This document shows, one piece after another, positions 12,848 to 24,920 of a stretch of 64,000 nt of DNA. The notes below the pieces were generated by a model, which saw nothing but the letters and a program-made list of their open reading frames with translations, was not told where the DNA came from and made no database searches. The position numbers were made by a program, and so were the translations under genes. Within the stretch, counting starts at the first letter, position 1, and each line of letters starts with the position of its first letter. This DNA is from Galaxea fascicularis (lineage: Eukaryota > Cnidaria > Anthozoa > Scleractinia > Euphylliidae), in the NCBI GenBank assembly GCA_948470475.1, contig OX419345.1, forward strand, positions 20,379,359 to 20,443,358. The letters are read 5' to 3'.

Positions 12848-13015
12848 GTAATAATATTTTATGTGTACATCACAGATGAGATCCCAAACTTTATCTGGTG
12901 TTGTACAGATTTTTGGTCATGGCAAACATGGGTCTCAAAAACTGGTCTAAGTTGACCAAAGAGGTATGCTCAGCTGAACCGTCCTGTGTTTCAACTGTCC
13001 TCTTTGTCTTTGCAG
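12848..13015 (+). other. Probable 3' UTR intron of SELENOH
   Basis: A donor GAG|GTAATA at 12848 and a strong acceptor (TCCTCTTTGTCTTTGCAG ending at 13015) flank this stretch just after the stop codon. Removing it would bring the SECIS closer to the coding region. It is inferred from splice signals only. Confidence 0.5.
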
Positions 13016-13072
13016 ATTAATTTCTATTTGTGGGGGAAGCTTTGGTTGCTGAAACCAATTTCTGTGGACCAT

Positions 13073-13160
13073 ACATTGCAGTCAGACAAATGACAGTTTA
13101 TGGCAAAATTGAACTTAATGCTCTTGCTATTCACTTGAGGATAAAATGTTGGTACAATGT
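13073..13160 (+). promoter_or_regulatory. Candidate SECIS element of SELENOH
   Basis: The core ATGA is at 13090-13093. It is followed by a 13-nt 5' arm, then an apical loop starting with AA at 13107-13108. The 3' arm pairs back: ATGGCAA (13100-13106) with TTGCTAT (13124-13130), and AGT (13095-13097) with ACT (13033 + 100, i.e. 13133-13135). It ends in GA at 13137-13138, the partner of the quartet. An outer stem is ACATTG (13073-13078) with CAATGT (13155-13160). The 13-nt spacing from ATGA to AA is that expected of a SECIS. Found by eye; not folded by software. Confidence 0.7.
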
Positions 13161-15664
13161 ATCTGTAAGCAGGCTGGTTTTTTGTGATCTTGCTATCCTT
13201 GGACTGAAGTTAAATGAATGATTGTTTTTTGTCTGTGTTAAGTTTCTGTTCCTGTTTGAAATATCAATATAAGCATGTTCATAGGATATAACCATATTTT
13301 TCCTTTGATGTGCTTACATTTATGCTCAGTTTTAGGATTGGATGGTTCAAGACAGAGGGTGCAAATTTCAACACACAATTACTAAAACAATAATATTGCT
13401 GTTCAAATTTAGTTCAAATAGAACGAAAACTGCATCAGGTGTTTTATAGATGTATCTAGAGAGTAATGACATTGTCTACTCAGACTTGCCATCAGGTCAT
13501 AAAAGTATTCTCACGACAAATAAAGCTAGTTTTGTTATGAAATATTTGAGTATAAAAGTGTATGATGTGCTCACAGTAACCTCTTGGATCCCAGCCTCCA
13601 CTGTTAACCAAACTGGCAAAACTTGTGCCCTCCTAATTTACCCTGGATCATGTTTCAATATTTTGGGATCCTCATCTAAAGAAAGTGGTTTCATGCCCTT
13701 TCTCTAGCATCATCCTTTTGATAGAAAATTTAATTCCATGTTCAAGCCAGGTGCAAAGTTGCTGAGGAAAGCAACAAGCAGTGTTCCAGATAACATTAAC
13801 ATTAAAGGAGTCAGTAGAGATGGTACAAAGTTTCTTACTCAACAACTAAGTGATGTTGGGTCAGGGAGTCATCTTTCTTGGGTTTTTACCCAAGAAGGTA
13901 CTCTTATCTTGAACACTGAACAATTGTGGGAGAAGGCACTGAAAACGTTTGGGATTTGATGAAAAATGTGTAATTTATTTAAGCTTGATAGCATGAGGAG
14001 TGGTTGCCCAATCTCCCGAGCCAAGAGCTCATGTATTAAATGTTCGAGCATTCCAGATCTAATTGGAATTTAGCAATGTTGGTTTTTGAGGAGAGGGGAA
14101 AACCGGAGTACCTGGAGAAAAACCTCTTGGAGCAGAGAAGAGAACCAACAACAAACTCAACCACAACAAACTCAACCCACAAGATGTCAAGTCCAGGAAT
14201 CAAACCCGGACCACGTTGGTGGGAGGCGAGTGCTCTCACCACTGCCATCTCTGCTCCTCTGGTATCATGCAGTTATCCTGGAGCATGTATTGGATAGAAT
14301 ATTTCAGGTTTAGATGGGAAATGAAAGAATCTATTTATTTCCATTCCTGCCTATGGAATGACCCTGTAATTAAGTCATCATCATCCTGTTGGCAGTAAGA
14401 AGTAGTGTTCCACAGGCTACCCACTTAAGGAAATGAGGTTCAATCTTCTTTACTACATAGTACAAAGAAAGTTGCAACAAGGCCAACCTCAAGCATGAGT
14501 TGATATATGGAAAGGCCCAAGCCTTAAACAGATTAAAAACAGGTGGCAATGGTGGACTTTGAATAAACCACAGGGACATGAAGAATGACATGTCTGAAGA
14601 GGTTGTGCATTCAAAAGACTAATTTGCTATGTTAGCATTTTTTAATTTTAATAATTTATTTCTGTAGTGTTAGTTGTCACTAGTACCTGCTATTAATTAA
14701 ACTAAGCTCAGCAAGTGGTAATGTTTTCTCGTGATTTATGAATTTCTGCTTTTATAAATACACCATAAACATTTTGAGAGAGGGCATTTGGTTTTGTAAG
14801 AAAATGAAAATAAAAAACATACGGTTTAGTCAGATGATATTTTAGTGGTAAATTATTAATACAATGAAGTGCTAATTTGCAAACTGTTAACACCAACATC
14901 AAAACATGCAATATCATCAAACCACATGGTGATAACAAAACAAACACTTTGAAATGTTGGTCATGAAATAAAAACGTGTTGGTATTTAAATCTAGAGGAA
15001 GGTTCCTTGCTAGAAATACCTAAACAGCTATGTAGAGTACAATGGGATTATATTTCTGGGCTGGACAGACTGTAATGGGGTCACACAGTTAGCAATGTTA
15101 ATTACCTTCAATGAAACTACTAACAGTAAACTATTGAGAGAGGTTTGGCTTTGCAGATCAGGACACATTGTCCAAACTAGGGAATTCAGTGCTTTGCTAA
15201 TAAAATGCCAATCTCCCCATGAGTTCTATGCTGTGGCTTAGATTTGTAGGTTCACAAATTTAAGGGTTACCAACATCAAACGGCATTCACACTTTTGTCA
15301 CAATGTGCCACACCCTCAAAGTAACTTTCCCGCCCTGTTCTATCACATATTAACCAAGGCAACCCTTGGAAATGAAAAAAAAAACGTTTAGATAAAAAGC
15401 AGCTGAAGGAATTCTAACAATTCAAGTTCAGGAGGTCAATGTACTTCTTTATTCTTCATTCATTTCTGGGTCATTTACATCACTTTTCAAGAAAATATGC
15501 TAATATAAATAATAATCCTTCCTGTACAACAAACTGTGAACTTGTCGAGTTGCTATTTGATATCATACTCTAAAATTACTTAAACAAGTCTTCAGTTTAA
15601 TTAAATAAACAAGAATTTATATTTCATGAAGGGAGAAATTGACCCGTGCGTGGGATCGAATATT
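13161..15664. other. SELENOH 3' flank and intergenic region
   Basis: A poly(A) signal AATAAA at 13519-13524 could end SELENOH. The rest has no supported gene apart from a SINE at about 14085-14262. A minus-strand AATAAA (plus TTTATT at 15448-15453) suits the copine-like gene, about 210 bp past its stop. Confidence 0.4.
14040..14262 (-). mobile_element. tRNA-derived SINE
   Basis: On the minus strand the element reads a tRNA-like head: A box TGGCAGTGGTGAGAGCACTC (complement of about 14228-14247) and B box GGTTTGATTCC (about 14196-14208), 20-40 bp apart as in tRNA genes. An unrelated body follows (GTTGGTTCTCT, GGTACTCCGG). Head and spacing identify a pol III SINE. Confidence 0.75.
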
Positions 15665-16615
15665 TTAATCATCTGTACTTTTCAAATCGATCAAACCCAG
15701 TTTTTTGATCGTTTTATACTGATCGGGAATTTCCATGAGAGCGTGCAGCGCAAATGCTGTGTCAGGGTATTTAGCATGACGTATAACATCCTCGAACTCG
15801 ATGAACTGAAAGTTGTCAAATCGTCGCTGTGGGAGAAATTCATCATATTCACGCATGCGATCCCACGGTCCGTCGCCGACCCCAACTACCAATATAGCAA
15901 GAGGAAAATTGGACGCTTCAACTATCGCCTCTCTGGTGCTACGGTCATGTTCTTCCACCACTTGGCCATCTGCTACGATTACCAGAATATTAAACGATTG
16001 CTGCCGTTTCACGATCTCAATAGCTTTGTTGATCAGAGGAGCAAATGTTGTTGGCCCACTCAGAGTCACTCTCCGCACGACCTCGCTGTATTTCTTCAAA
16101 ACATCGTCCAAGCCTTTGCACGGAGATCCGTCTTCGTTAAAGCTAAAGACACTCTTATCCTTTGTAACTAAATCGCCGAATCCGTAAGCGGGGATAAGAT
16201 TGTCCTCGTCAAAAGGTTCTAATGTTTTGCTGATGATTTGCACCACACGCTGGTACGGATTCAGCTTTCTCGTTCCATTGAAAATGTGATGCAGGGACTT
16301 TCCGGAGAAGCTTTTCCTACCTTGCCATTCATTACTGGCCGTAAAATCAATGCCAATAATAACGTTGCTCGATTCTAAACCAGCATTTCTTATAGCACGC
16401 GAAACTTCATCGAAAGTTGCAAACTTGTCCTTGATAGAGTGAAATTCGGCTGTGAGCCCGAGACTTTGGTAAAGACTTGAATCCTTGAATCGTTTCGACA
16501 CCACCTTGTAAGCTTTTAGCGATTCTTTCGGTCGAAAAAGGATTGTGTAGATGAAAAATCCGGCTATTGCAGATACGAAGAACACGATTACGTCAAGTGG
16601 GAATCTGAGCTCCAT
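15665..16615 (-). CDS. Membrane-anchored copine/vWA-domain protein
   Basis: Intronless, 316 residues. An N-terminal hydrophobic segment (about residues 9-27) looks like a signal anchor, followed by a basic linker. Residues about 60-310 form a copine-type von Willebrand A domain: the family phrases AGLESSN, IGIDFTASNEW, LNPYQ, PFDEDNLIPAYGFGD and VADGQV are all present. MIDAS metal-site residues are visible as D90, T92 and S94, with T189/T190 in SGPTT and D216 in VADG. Plant RGLG and related E3 ligases have this domain plus a C-terminal RING; copines have it after two C2 domains. Here neither RING nor C2 is present, and the chain ends after the vWA. It is probably an adaptor on a membrane; function unknown. 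The start precedes the anchor directly. Confidence 0.85.
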   Translation of the reverse strand: MELRFPLDVIVFFVSAIAGFFIYTILFRPKESLKAYKVVSKRFKDSSLYQSLGLTAEFHSIKDKFATFDEVSRAIRNAGLESSNVIIGIDFTASNEWQGRKSFSGKSLHHIFNGTRKLNPYQRVVQIISKTLEPFDEDNLIPAYGFGDLVTKDKSVFSFNEDGSPCKGLDDVLKKYSEVVRRVTLSGPTTFAPLINKAIEIVKRQQSFNILVIVADGQVVEEHDRSTREAIVEASNFPLAILVVGVGDGPWDRMREYDEFLPQRRFDNFQFIEFEDVIRHAKYPDTAFALHALMEIPDQYKTIKKLGLIDLKSTDD

Positions 16616-17906
16616 CCTTTTTGTTTTTTTCGCTCAATTAGACGGGCAATAAACTGATAGCTAGCGCCGGCTGTTGTTAGCGTTTCACAGTAGAGCGTGA
16701 CAATCACGAGCGTGACAATCTGATTATCACGCAAGAAGAATTCCAAATCGAGACACTCATTGCACCAACTAGCCTTCGTATCTATACTTTTAATCCCTTT
16801 AGAATAATGCAAGTTCGTCCTTTAGGAAATACGTTCCGTTTGCGTAGAAACATTACCTCCATCGTATTCCTCTCCGGAAAAACGCACGTATGGACTTGAT
16901 GGTTGCGGTTGGGCACGAAAGTGAAAACGTGACAGTGTTAGGACCGTGGAATGAGGGATCAAATTCTGGTCATGAACCAACAAAAAAAAGTCTAGTTTTC
17001 TTGCTCTAAGTGAAAGATGAACTTCCGCAAAACATGTTTTACTGATAACAATGAAGGAATTTGTCGATTGTTCGATGTTTACATTTGCATACCAATTGAT
17101 ATTGGCGAGCACTTACGGTGTAAAATATAACGGTTTCAATGAGAAATGAAAGCCAGGAACTGCTATAGATTCTCGAACAACATATTTGCAATTTCCTCCA
17201 CCCATAACTCAAAGGAAAATTTAGCGACAGTTAATACTTTTTTATTTCGTGACAATCAATGTTTCTTTGGTTTTTATGGTCTTGTGTCATGAAAATTAAA
17301 AAGACAGATGGGAAAACAGATGTTTGGGGAAACACAAAAAAAAGTTTCTGTACATAACTAAGACAGAGATGAGTGAATTTCTTTTGAAAAAGATCTAGCA
17401 CAAGAACGACAGGTACCAATCGAGAAATTGTGATATCTCGAATCAGGAACTCCTGCTCGAATCCATAGTGTCAATCTTTGTAAGCAGGAGTATGAATGGT
17501 TAATACCCAGAGTTGTTTTGTTTGCTAATGAGTATCCACTTCTTGCGAGGTAGCAAGTCATCAGCTGTTATTCAGCATTTTATATGCAAAACTGAAAAAG
17601 GCAGGAGATGATAATTGACGGCCAGGAACAATTTTAGCTACAAAAATGACGAAATACAAAAGAAAATGCACATAGTACTATGAAAGAAGTTCAAACCAGC
17701 TTGTCAGTGTTTTAATTCGAGCACTTTCCAGCTCTTGTACTTTGATGAATCATTAATATCAATCTTTGTATGTAGTTACCTTTGTGGTGTCATCAAACAA
17801 ATGCCCTTTTATTGGTAAACAAGTTATGAAAGTTGTTCCCACTTAAAAGGTTACCATAACCCGTTTCAACCCTGATAACCCGTTAAAAAACACGGATTTT
17901 AGCTTT

Positions 17907-18285
17907 AAAGGCTGGTTTCCACCAACGTCACAATCAGAACCGCAGAGTGATGAAAATTAAACCGACAGATTTGGAAAGCAGAATACCGATTCCACTTATG
18001 ACTCCGTCGTTTATGATCTAGTGAAAACTAGATTGTCGGAGTTGCAAGTTTTTTGGTATCAGACTGTACTCGGTGGGTCTGAGGACCAGCATTGTGACTG
18101 GTTTGTTCTTCCGCTTCTGCTTCCGACTCCCACAATCTGGTTTTCATTGGATCATAAGCGGCGGAGTCATAAGCACAATCGATAGAAAATGGAAACGTTC
18201 TGATTCTTCCGAATCCGATTCCGTCGAGCTTATAACTCTGCTCACGACTGCGATTTTCGATGTTCTCTAGGTCGTAAGTGCTCTT

Positions 18286-18329
<44 letters not shown>

Positions 18330-18432
18330 CGGACTACGACTCCCTGTCTCTTTTAGCGTCTTGGTTATTTCAGGGAAAAAAGGTAAACGACGTGGGGTAC
18401 AAATACTCCGTCGCTAGGGTAAACCAGCCTTA
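17907..18432. mobile_element. MITE with AAGGCTGGTTT terminal repeats
   Basis: The left end AAGGCTGGTTTCCACC is matched by AAACCAGCCTT at the right end. TTAA lies next to both ends and may be the target duplication. The interior is palindromic in part and rich in 'CTCCGACTCCG'-like units, and contains a (GGCTCC)n tract. Confidence 0.7.
18286..18330. repeat. (GGCTCC)n hexanucleotide repeat
   Basis: About seven tandem copies of GGCTCC inside the MITE. Confidence 0.9.
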
Positions 18433-18587
18433 AGAAATCTTGTTGGACAGGATTGAAAGCCACCTGACATTTTCGCACTGATCCGCTCCCTCAATGTTTG
18501 TAACCAAAAGTTGCCATTTATTTTCCAACAAAAAAGATGGGGATCACAGAGCTCGTTTTTAGTTATGATCGCCTGAAGTTAAAGTTA

Positions 18588-18660
18588 GGAGTGTTTCTAA
18601 CAGGTTATAGTGTTACTATGGTAACCTATCCGTCAAGGTAAAAGTGCTGGGAACTGCATT
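18588..18660. repeat. Fragment of the 42.7 kb palindrome repeat family
   Basis: Contains AGTGTTACTATGGTAACC followed by AAAGTGCTGGGAACTG, closely matching stretches near 43220-43240 and 43365-43385. It is a degraded partial copy. Confidence 0.6.
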
Positions 18661-19080
18661 AACTACAGCCATGTCGTCAGTTTCACGTGAAAGTTTGTTA
18701 TCTCTGTTCGGTTGGAAATAAATTCTCGGTTAACATGACTAAGGGCTGTACATGTGGCGCTAATAATTATCCCAGACTCTTATTCAGTAGCCTCTCTTCT
18801 TCGCGCTGTGATTGATGGAAGGTTTTAGCAAGTTTGCATTGCATCAAGCGGGAAGCGATTAGTTTCTCTCTCCTTCCAAAGCGTCTTTGCGCGCATTAAT
18901 GCCCCCTCAGATTTCATGTAAGACAGGCTATTTTCCTATTTTGTAGAAGTCACGAACACACTGTTTTCAATAACAGGATTCTTTCTCTCTCATAGTTCGA
19001 TTTTTTTCTGATCACGAAAGTACACGAGCAGGCTATAATCCCATATGATGAAAATGAGGGGATCCTCGCCTGACCGGTCT

Positions 19081-19172
19081 GGTCCCGGTTGTTCAAAGGC
19101 TGGATAGCACTATCCATTGGATAAATATCTATCCAACGGATAGTGGAATTAGCTTTCCCATTACTTATCCGC

Positions 19173-19207
<35 letters not shown>

Positions 19208-19230
19208 ACGTTTGAACAACCGGGGCCTGG
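19081..19230. mobile_element. Palindromic MITE, CCCGGTTGTTCAAA ends
   Basis: The left CCCGGTTGTTCAAA and the right TTTGAACAACCGGGG are complementary. The interior is repeated TATCCA/TGGATA modules (GGATAGTG, TATCCAACGG) that fold back on themselves. About 150 bp with no ORF. Confidence 0.85.
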
Positions 19231-22200
19231 TCGCTAAGAAAAGGAATTAAGTAAACTAAAATTAAACACAGCTGTCAACGGTGTGCAAAACAGTCTTTAT
19301 ACTCATGCCCATGATGCCTTACGGTGCGTACCCGAATCAACGTGGCCATGCTACTCCCGGTCAAATTTTCCATAATATACGCAGAAAACTAAAAAATTCC
19401 CAAAGATGAACCAAAACAGGCTGAAGAGATGACACTTACGCCAATCATCCGCAAACGTTCAGATTTAAGGCAGCTAGTACAACAAATAATAAGAACGGTG
19501 ACTCCGGTGAAAATGGTTAGGACCGGTTAGTAACGGCAGCGCGCGCAGAAAGATGAGTTCTAGTAGATGCTTCAGTAGACCAACAACGTCTGCAGTTTTC
19601 GTCTTTGAGTCTAAGATTCCTTATCTTTTTAACATTTCCTTTTCTATTTGTATGCATTTTTGCTCTTTAAGATGCGAGAATTAGCTGTTAACTGTTGTTG
19701 CTTTCTGATCAGTTTCTATCACCGCAAGAACGAGCTTACGACAATGAGTAAGATCAACGAGGATGCGAACTGGTGCCAAAAGCACCAACTTCCCTGAATC
19801 AACAGCTGCCACGGAAAAGCACGTTTCTGGACCTTTGCCAGTAAGCATAACAAAGTAGAAAGTTTATTTTAGCACTCCATCATTGGCTTTTAATTCCATA
19901 GAAGAAGATTGATCTCGTTAAAAGCACCGTTTGCATTATCTTTAATTCCTCTTGTCACGATATAAAACGTTCTCGGCTGGTGCTGATGGAATACATGGTG
20001 AGAGATCATGAACTAAGCTAGTGACTTCCGATAGTGATTTTTTAGTTATTTTTTTGGGAATTTTTGTTACTAAACCAAATTTTCTTCTCGCGCGACGTAA
20101 ACACGTGATGATCATTTCCTTTGATCTCATTACCTGCATATTTGGACAAATTTTGGTTATTTTAAGGAGAAATTATATTCTCGTCAGTGAAGGGACTAAA
20201 GGATTAAGGGCATAGTCTAATCCTTGCACCAGTCAAAAGAAAGCTGAAAGAGAATAAGATGAAATCCTTTAACTCTATTAATGTTCTCTACTGAACTTGT
20301 TCCAAGTGCGTGAGACTTGCTATCTTGCTATCACATTGTCTATCAGCCTGTCGGAGACGCGGCAAAGTTGAATCATGTAGCTGTCAACAAGCTCCTTAAA
20401 CGTTCGTCTGATTGCTCTGTTGAGTGGGTTAGTTTCCTGATGCTTCACAAAACAGTTTGTTATGAAAACGTTATTTCCAACTTACATCCTCGTTCTTTTG
20501 TTTGTGACGTTTCATCTTATGGGTTTGTAAGCAGATCACATGGCTACATGTATCCAGGTTAGGATAAAAGCGTCCCTTGGAGGAATCACTGTACACGCGA
20601 TAAATATGAGCGCGAGAGACACTAAGGCTACTTACGTCAAACAGTTATCTTGTCAACGCGAACGTAAAGGGATCATACATATTAAATTGCCCTCAATCTC
20701 GACACCCTTATTAAGACTACTTAAATGTTCGTGCGTTCAAAGCATGTCTTATCCCGTATCTGAAAGGGAAATCTTTATTATCTTATCGAAAAAAATGCCG
20801 AGAAGGCACTTAGCCAATTAGAATATCCTAGCATTTTGTAGGGACATTGCGCGCCCCACAATTCCTTGCGAGCTTGATAGCTTGATGAGCAAATCGTCGA
20901 CTGTTTGGTGCGAAAGTGTTAATACCCTTATAGATTTGCCAATCGAAGTTAAAAAACTAAGGAAAAACTTGCTCGATCACCAAAGAATAAGACAGACTCT
21001 TAGCAGATTTGTTTTAGATTCTGCGCACCGAAATCAAGCTTGGCTTTAACTGGTCGGGTCACGCTAGGGTTAAATCGTGGTTCGATTGATTTTGTGGAAC
21101 CAATCCACCAAGACGTTGGCAGAAAACCTGATTGCTAGTTGGGAAAAACCTTTTTATGAACGTTGAAAAGACACGTCATGAACGTTAACTTGTGTTTCTA
21201 TTCTCTTGGAGTCTATTTACAGCAGTTTTTCCCAGGGCAAAATATATGTAGGTATTTAATAACTGGGCGTCATTTCCTATGGTAAAATAAGCATGTCATT
21301 TTTTCAGTTCCCTCAACGATACAATCTTTCTCTCCTACTGCGAAAAGCGGTTCCTATTTTGTGATCAACAGTTTGATTTCTTTAGAAAGAGAGCCAAAGT
21401 TAAATCATGACACAAATTGACCTTGTTATTTAGATTTAGAAAGAAAGATATTTTTATTAATTTAGGCGAATTTAAGCCGTCAACTGAATGACGTCCATTT
21501 CAAGTGCGCTCTTGTTGACTGTCTTATACTCACTAATGGACATCCTACACGTCATCCAGAGCTCTAAATCGGGCCGTTTAAGTTTTTAATCAACAACAAC
21601 TGCGTCTATGACATATAAGAGTAATTATAATCGATCAGATGGACATAAATCCGTCCAGGGAATAAAGTTCAAGTTATGTGCAGGCCCTCGCAAGTTACGG
21701 AAGAAAACCTTGACACTGCAAGGGAGTAACTTATTGACGAGACAAAGTCTTGGCAACTAAAGGGAGAATTTTTTGACCCGACAGACAAGAGGAGCAGTCA
21801 TCGGAAGTAAACGGCAGCAAAACGATCGCAATGAGGATATCGAAGTTATATTCACCTGCAAAATCACTGTTGGCAATTTACTAGACAACATGATTGCATA
21901 GTGACCAAACAAAAAATAATCTGATATTGATTCTTCATCGAACAGATTTAGGGCTGAAAGCAAGCTGCATCTTCAGCTGCGCTCAGGCCAGTCGATCCTC
22001 TGTTTCCTCCTCGCAGGTTGAATAAAAAAACGTCTAATTGCAAGTTAGTTCCACTTGTTTTACTGGTTGAACACGGCCAGCACTGACGTTGCACTCACCC
22101 CAGATCTCCATCGGCCAAGTTCGCATTCTCACGCGAACATAGTAAACCTGAATAGCAATTTACAATGTTGTGTTTGTTTAATGTGCTTCTAATAAGGGAG

Positions 22201-22949
22201 ACTGCCCACAGTGATTTTCGTCATGTAGTGTTATTGTACGAGTGCGGTTTGGCTTTGCGTGAGCGCAAAGTCATCCATGCATGAGTTGTATTGAGTACTG
22301 TTTATAAAGCAAGCGGTAAACCCACTCAAGACTCCATGGCCTATTGACCTCAGAAAGTTTAGAGATTTCAAAGTTATCCACCGGTTTCCGACCACAAATG
22401 CATGAGGTGTGTAAACACGGGGAAAACATGAATGTGCTTCCAATCAGTGAATTGAAAAAAAAAAAAAAAGGACAAACCGCAAATGGGGGATAATTGCATT
22501 TTTAGATTGGCTTTCAAGTCCCACCTGCAATTATCAATTGCTGATTGGTCCTTAAAGTGACTATTCCCGCCATTGACTGTGTGCCGGTGTAAATAAAGGT
22601 GTTTAGCTTAAATCTGTTTAAGTGTAAGACAAAACATTAAAAAAAACTCAGGCACGAAAATCTTCCAGCACTTTTCGAAAATGTAAATGTACATCTAGAG
22701 TTGCGACACCGACAGAAAAAATCTCTTAGGCGTTTATAAATGTTGTGTTTTAGGACAGGTAATCAATATAAATTTCGCTTGTTGACCTCAATATCGTTCT
22801 TATGTGCAGGTACGTGACGTCTAGTTGCATATTTGCGGCGGAATTAACTCAGCTTGAACAAGATACTGGAAGTAGACAAAAGAACAAGGCGTCTTTTTCT
22901 AGTGGAGGAGAGCGGGTTGCGATAGAAAGAGCTTTAAGCTTGGAGTAAT

Positions 22950-23324
22950 ATGGAAGATGTCACAGGACCAACGGTAGAGCAGGTGGAGTCTGAGTCAGAA
23001 GGAAAACAAACTTCGACAGCAAATGCGTGTTGTAGCCAGCGAGGGTTATGTCGCCGATATGGTTTTTATCTATTTCCAGTTAGTGCCCTCATCGCATCCG
23101 TGATACTCGTTTCGTTGGCTTTCAAAACGCGTCGGCCTGGAGTTTCTCTTGGATTCAGCTTTTTACTCTTGATTCTGTCGATATTCTACTGCGTGATCGG
23201 AAACGTTATCAGGACCTGGTTGCCAGAGTCGCAACAAGACCAAAGTGATAGCGATTGCGATAAGTGGGAGTCAAAGGTATCGGTTGTGGTGGACGCTACA
23301 GAAGAACAGGTTCAGCGTGTATAA
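22950..23324 (+). CDS. Small two-transmembrane protein, unrecognised
   Basis: Single-exon frame of 124 residues. An acidic, Ser/Thr-rich N-terminus (1-25) is followed by a Cys-rich juxtamembrane patch (CC at 27-28, C34). Two hydrophobic helices lie at about 38-58 and 64-86, joined by a short basic turn (KTRRPG). The acidic C-terminal tail is about 35 residues. Length and layout resemble vertebrate TMEM100-like two-TM proteins, but I see no diagnostic motif and assign no function. The start ATG lies in a long region without better upstream starts. Composition and helix pattern argue for a real protein; introns upstream in the 5' UTR cannot be excluded. Confidence 0.6.
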   Translation: MEDVTGPTVEQVESESEGKQTSTANACCSQRGLCRRYGFYLFPVSALIASVILVSLAFKTRRPGVSLGFSFLLLILSIFYCVIGNVIRTWLPESQQDQSDSDCDKWESKVSVVVDATEEQVQRV

Positions 23325-24389
23325 ACTGGAGACAGTAAAAACTACCCACATAACTTTGGCTTTCCCTTCCAGGGGATGCCTTGGGTATCAGAACTGTTCG
23401 AGTGCAAAGTCAATTTTGGTTATCTTTATTGTGGGGGAGCCATAAACCTGATATGACACACTGACCAACAGACGAAAGAGGAAAAAGGTTGAAAAAAGGA
23501 AAAATTCAACTATTGGAGACTATTCAAATGCCATCGTTTTAGACTACAGAAAGTCGCATTATAGGATCAAGTGTATTGTAAGCCGCACTGGAATTTGGAA
23601 CTGCAGCTCACAGCTTGACTGAACGCTTTCGTGACGGTCTCATTCAGTCCAAAAAGCATTACAAAAAATCGCCAATGGATGAGCTTCCCAGCAGAGAACG
23701 AGTTAAATTACTCTCTCTTTATCAAGACATGGCGCTTTTTTTTTTTTAAGTGGAGGCTTGCAAAAGAAACAATTAATTTGTCTCCAAAAAACGGGCGTTT
23801 AATATTTAAAACATTAAACTGACCGGCACCATGTAAAAAAGCTTTCAACATAATCATCAATTAAAACTAGGTGGATATTTTAAGATTTATGACCATAGAA
23901 ACCTATTGATAGCAAATTCACGGCTAAAATTAGTTCCCATTATAAAAAACAGCAGGGAGAGAGGCCACGCAGACAGCGTGTGGGAAATTACAAAATTAGC
24001 ATTTAATTTAATTGTTACATAATTGTTTTTTAAAAAGACTTGTTAACGTCACGCGTAAGGAAATAAGATATTCGTGTTACAAAATGTAAATGCATCAGTC
24101 TGAAGTTATGTAATTACAAGGTATTACATGCACAAGCGTTTAAGATGTTGTACTTTAAATTACTTACAAAAAACAAAAAGGTCAGATTGAAGATTGTTTA
24201 AGTGTTCGGGCAGCTGGATATTGTGCTAAAGAGGTTTTTGTAACTGTATGGGTTTAATGAAGAATGTAAAGTTGGCCCGGATTCTCCGACAGACATATCT
24301 GTCAATCGAAAGTATTTTGGTAAACTGAAGCCACTGCAATTTAGGCAACTATGGCCACGTGATAGCGGGTATTACCGCTTAAATCTAAA

Positions 24390-24606
24390 GTGAATGATAC
24401 ACGGTTCAACATTTGTTGAGCAACAAATGTTGCAGCTGCTGTTCAACAAATGTTGAACAGTGTATCATGTGATCTTGAACGTTGAAATATGCCGTTCAAC
24501 ATGTTGAAAGTTGTTGAACGAAAATAAAGCTTGGCTCTATTCCGTTTAACAAGTTGCCGCAACGTTTGTCGGCTCAACAAATGTTGAACCGTGTATCATT
24601 CGCTTA
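24390..24606. mobile_element. MITE with TGAATGATACACGGTTCAAC ends
   Basis: The left end 24391-24420 and the right end 24573-24602 are nearly perfect complements over about 30 bp. The interior repeats CAACAAATGTTG palindromes. No ORF. Confidence 0.85.
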
Positions 24607-24920
24607 ACAAAATAAATCTGAGTCTAGGCGGACTACTGTTTCGGTCTTGTTAGGCCTTATCCGGCATAGCATAGCCAATGCGTTTTGTTAAAGTGGTCTC
24701 CTTATCTTTTTAAGCCAAATCCCACCCGTACATCCCAGAGTCTTGTTATCTTTATATGCCGGCCGGAAAGTACTATTTTAAGGTATTTGATGTTTAATCC
24801 CTTTTTACTTAAAAACAGTTATCGGTTCTCCTTGATATTTCCTTTTGTGGTAGGTTTTGTCGGTTGAAGCGGCGACTTAGACCAGATATTTTAAGTGTTT
24901 CTTTTCGCTTCGCTTACCTC

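Larger units (their letters stand above)
16616..22949. other. Gene-poor region with MITE remnants
   Basis: No coding gene is supported in about 6.3 kb; the short open frames match no family and lack splice context. It contains MITEs at 17907-18432 and 19081-19230, a repeat fragment at 18588-18660, and presumably the promoters of the flanking genes. Confidence 0.5.

Noticed and set aside
13738..13959. Plus-strand frame of 73 codons downstream of SELENOH
   Set aside because: Composition looks protein-like but no family, start context or neighbouring exons support it.
15626..16171. Plus-strand frame of 181 codons
   Set aside because: Antisense shadow of the copine-domain gene, whose minus-strand frame is longer and clearly homologous.
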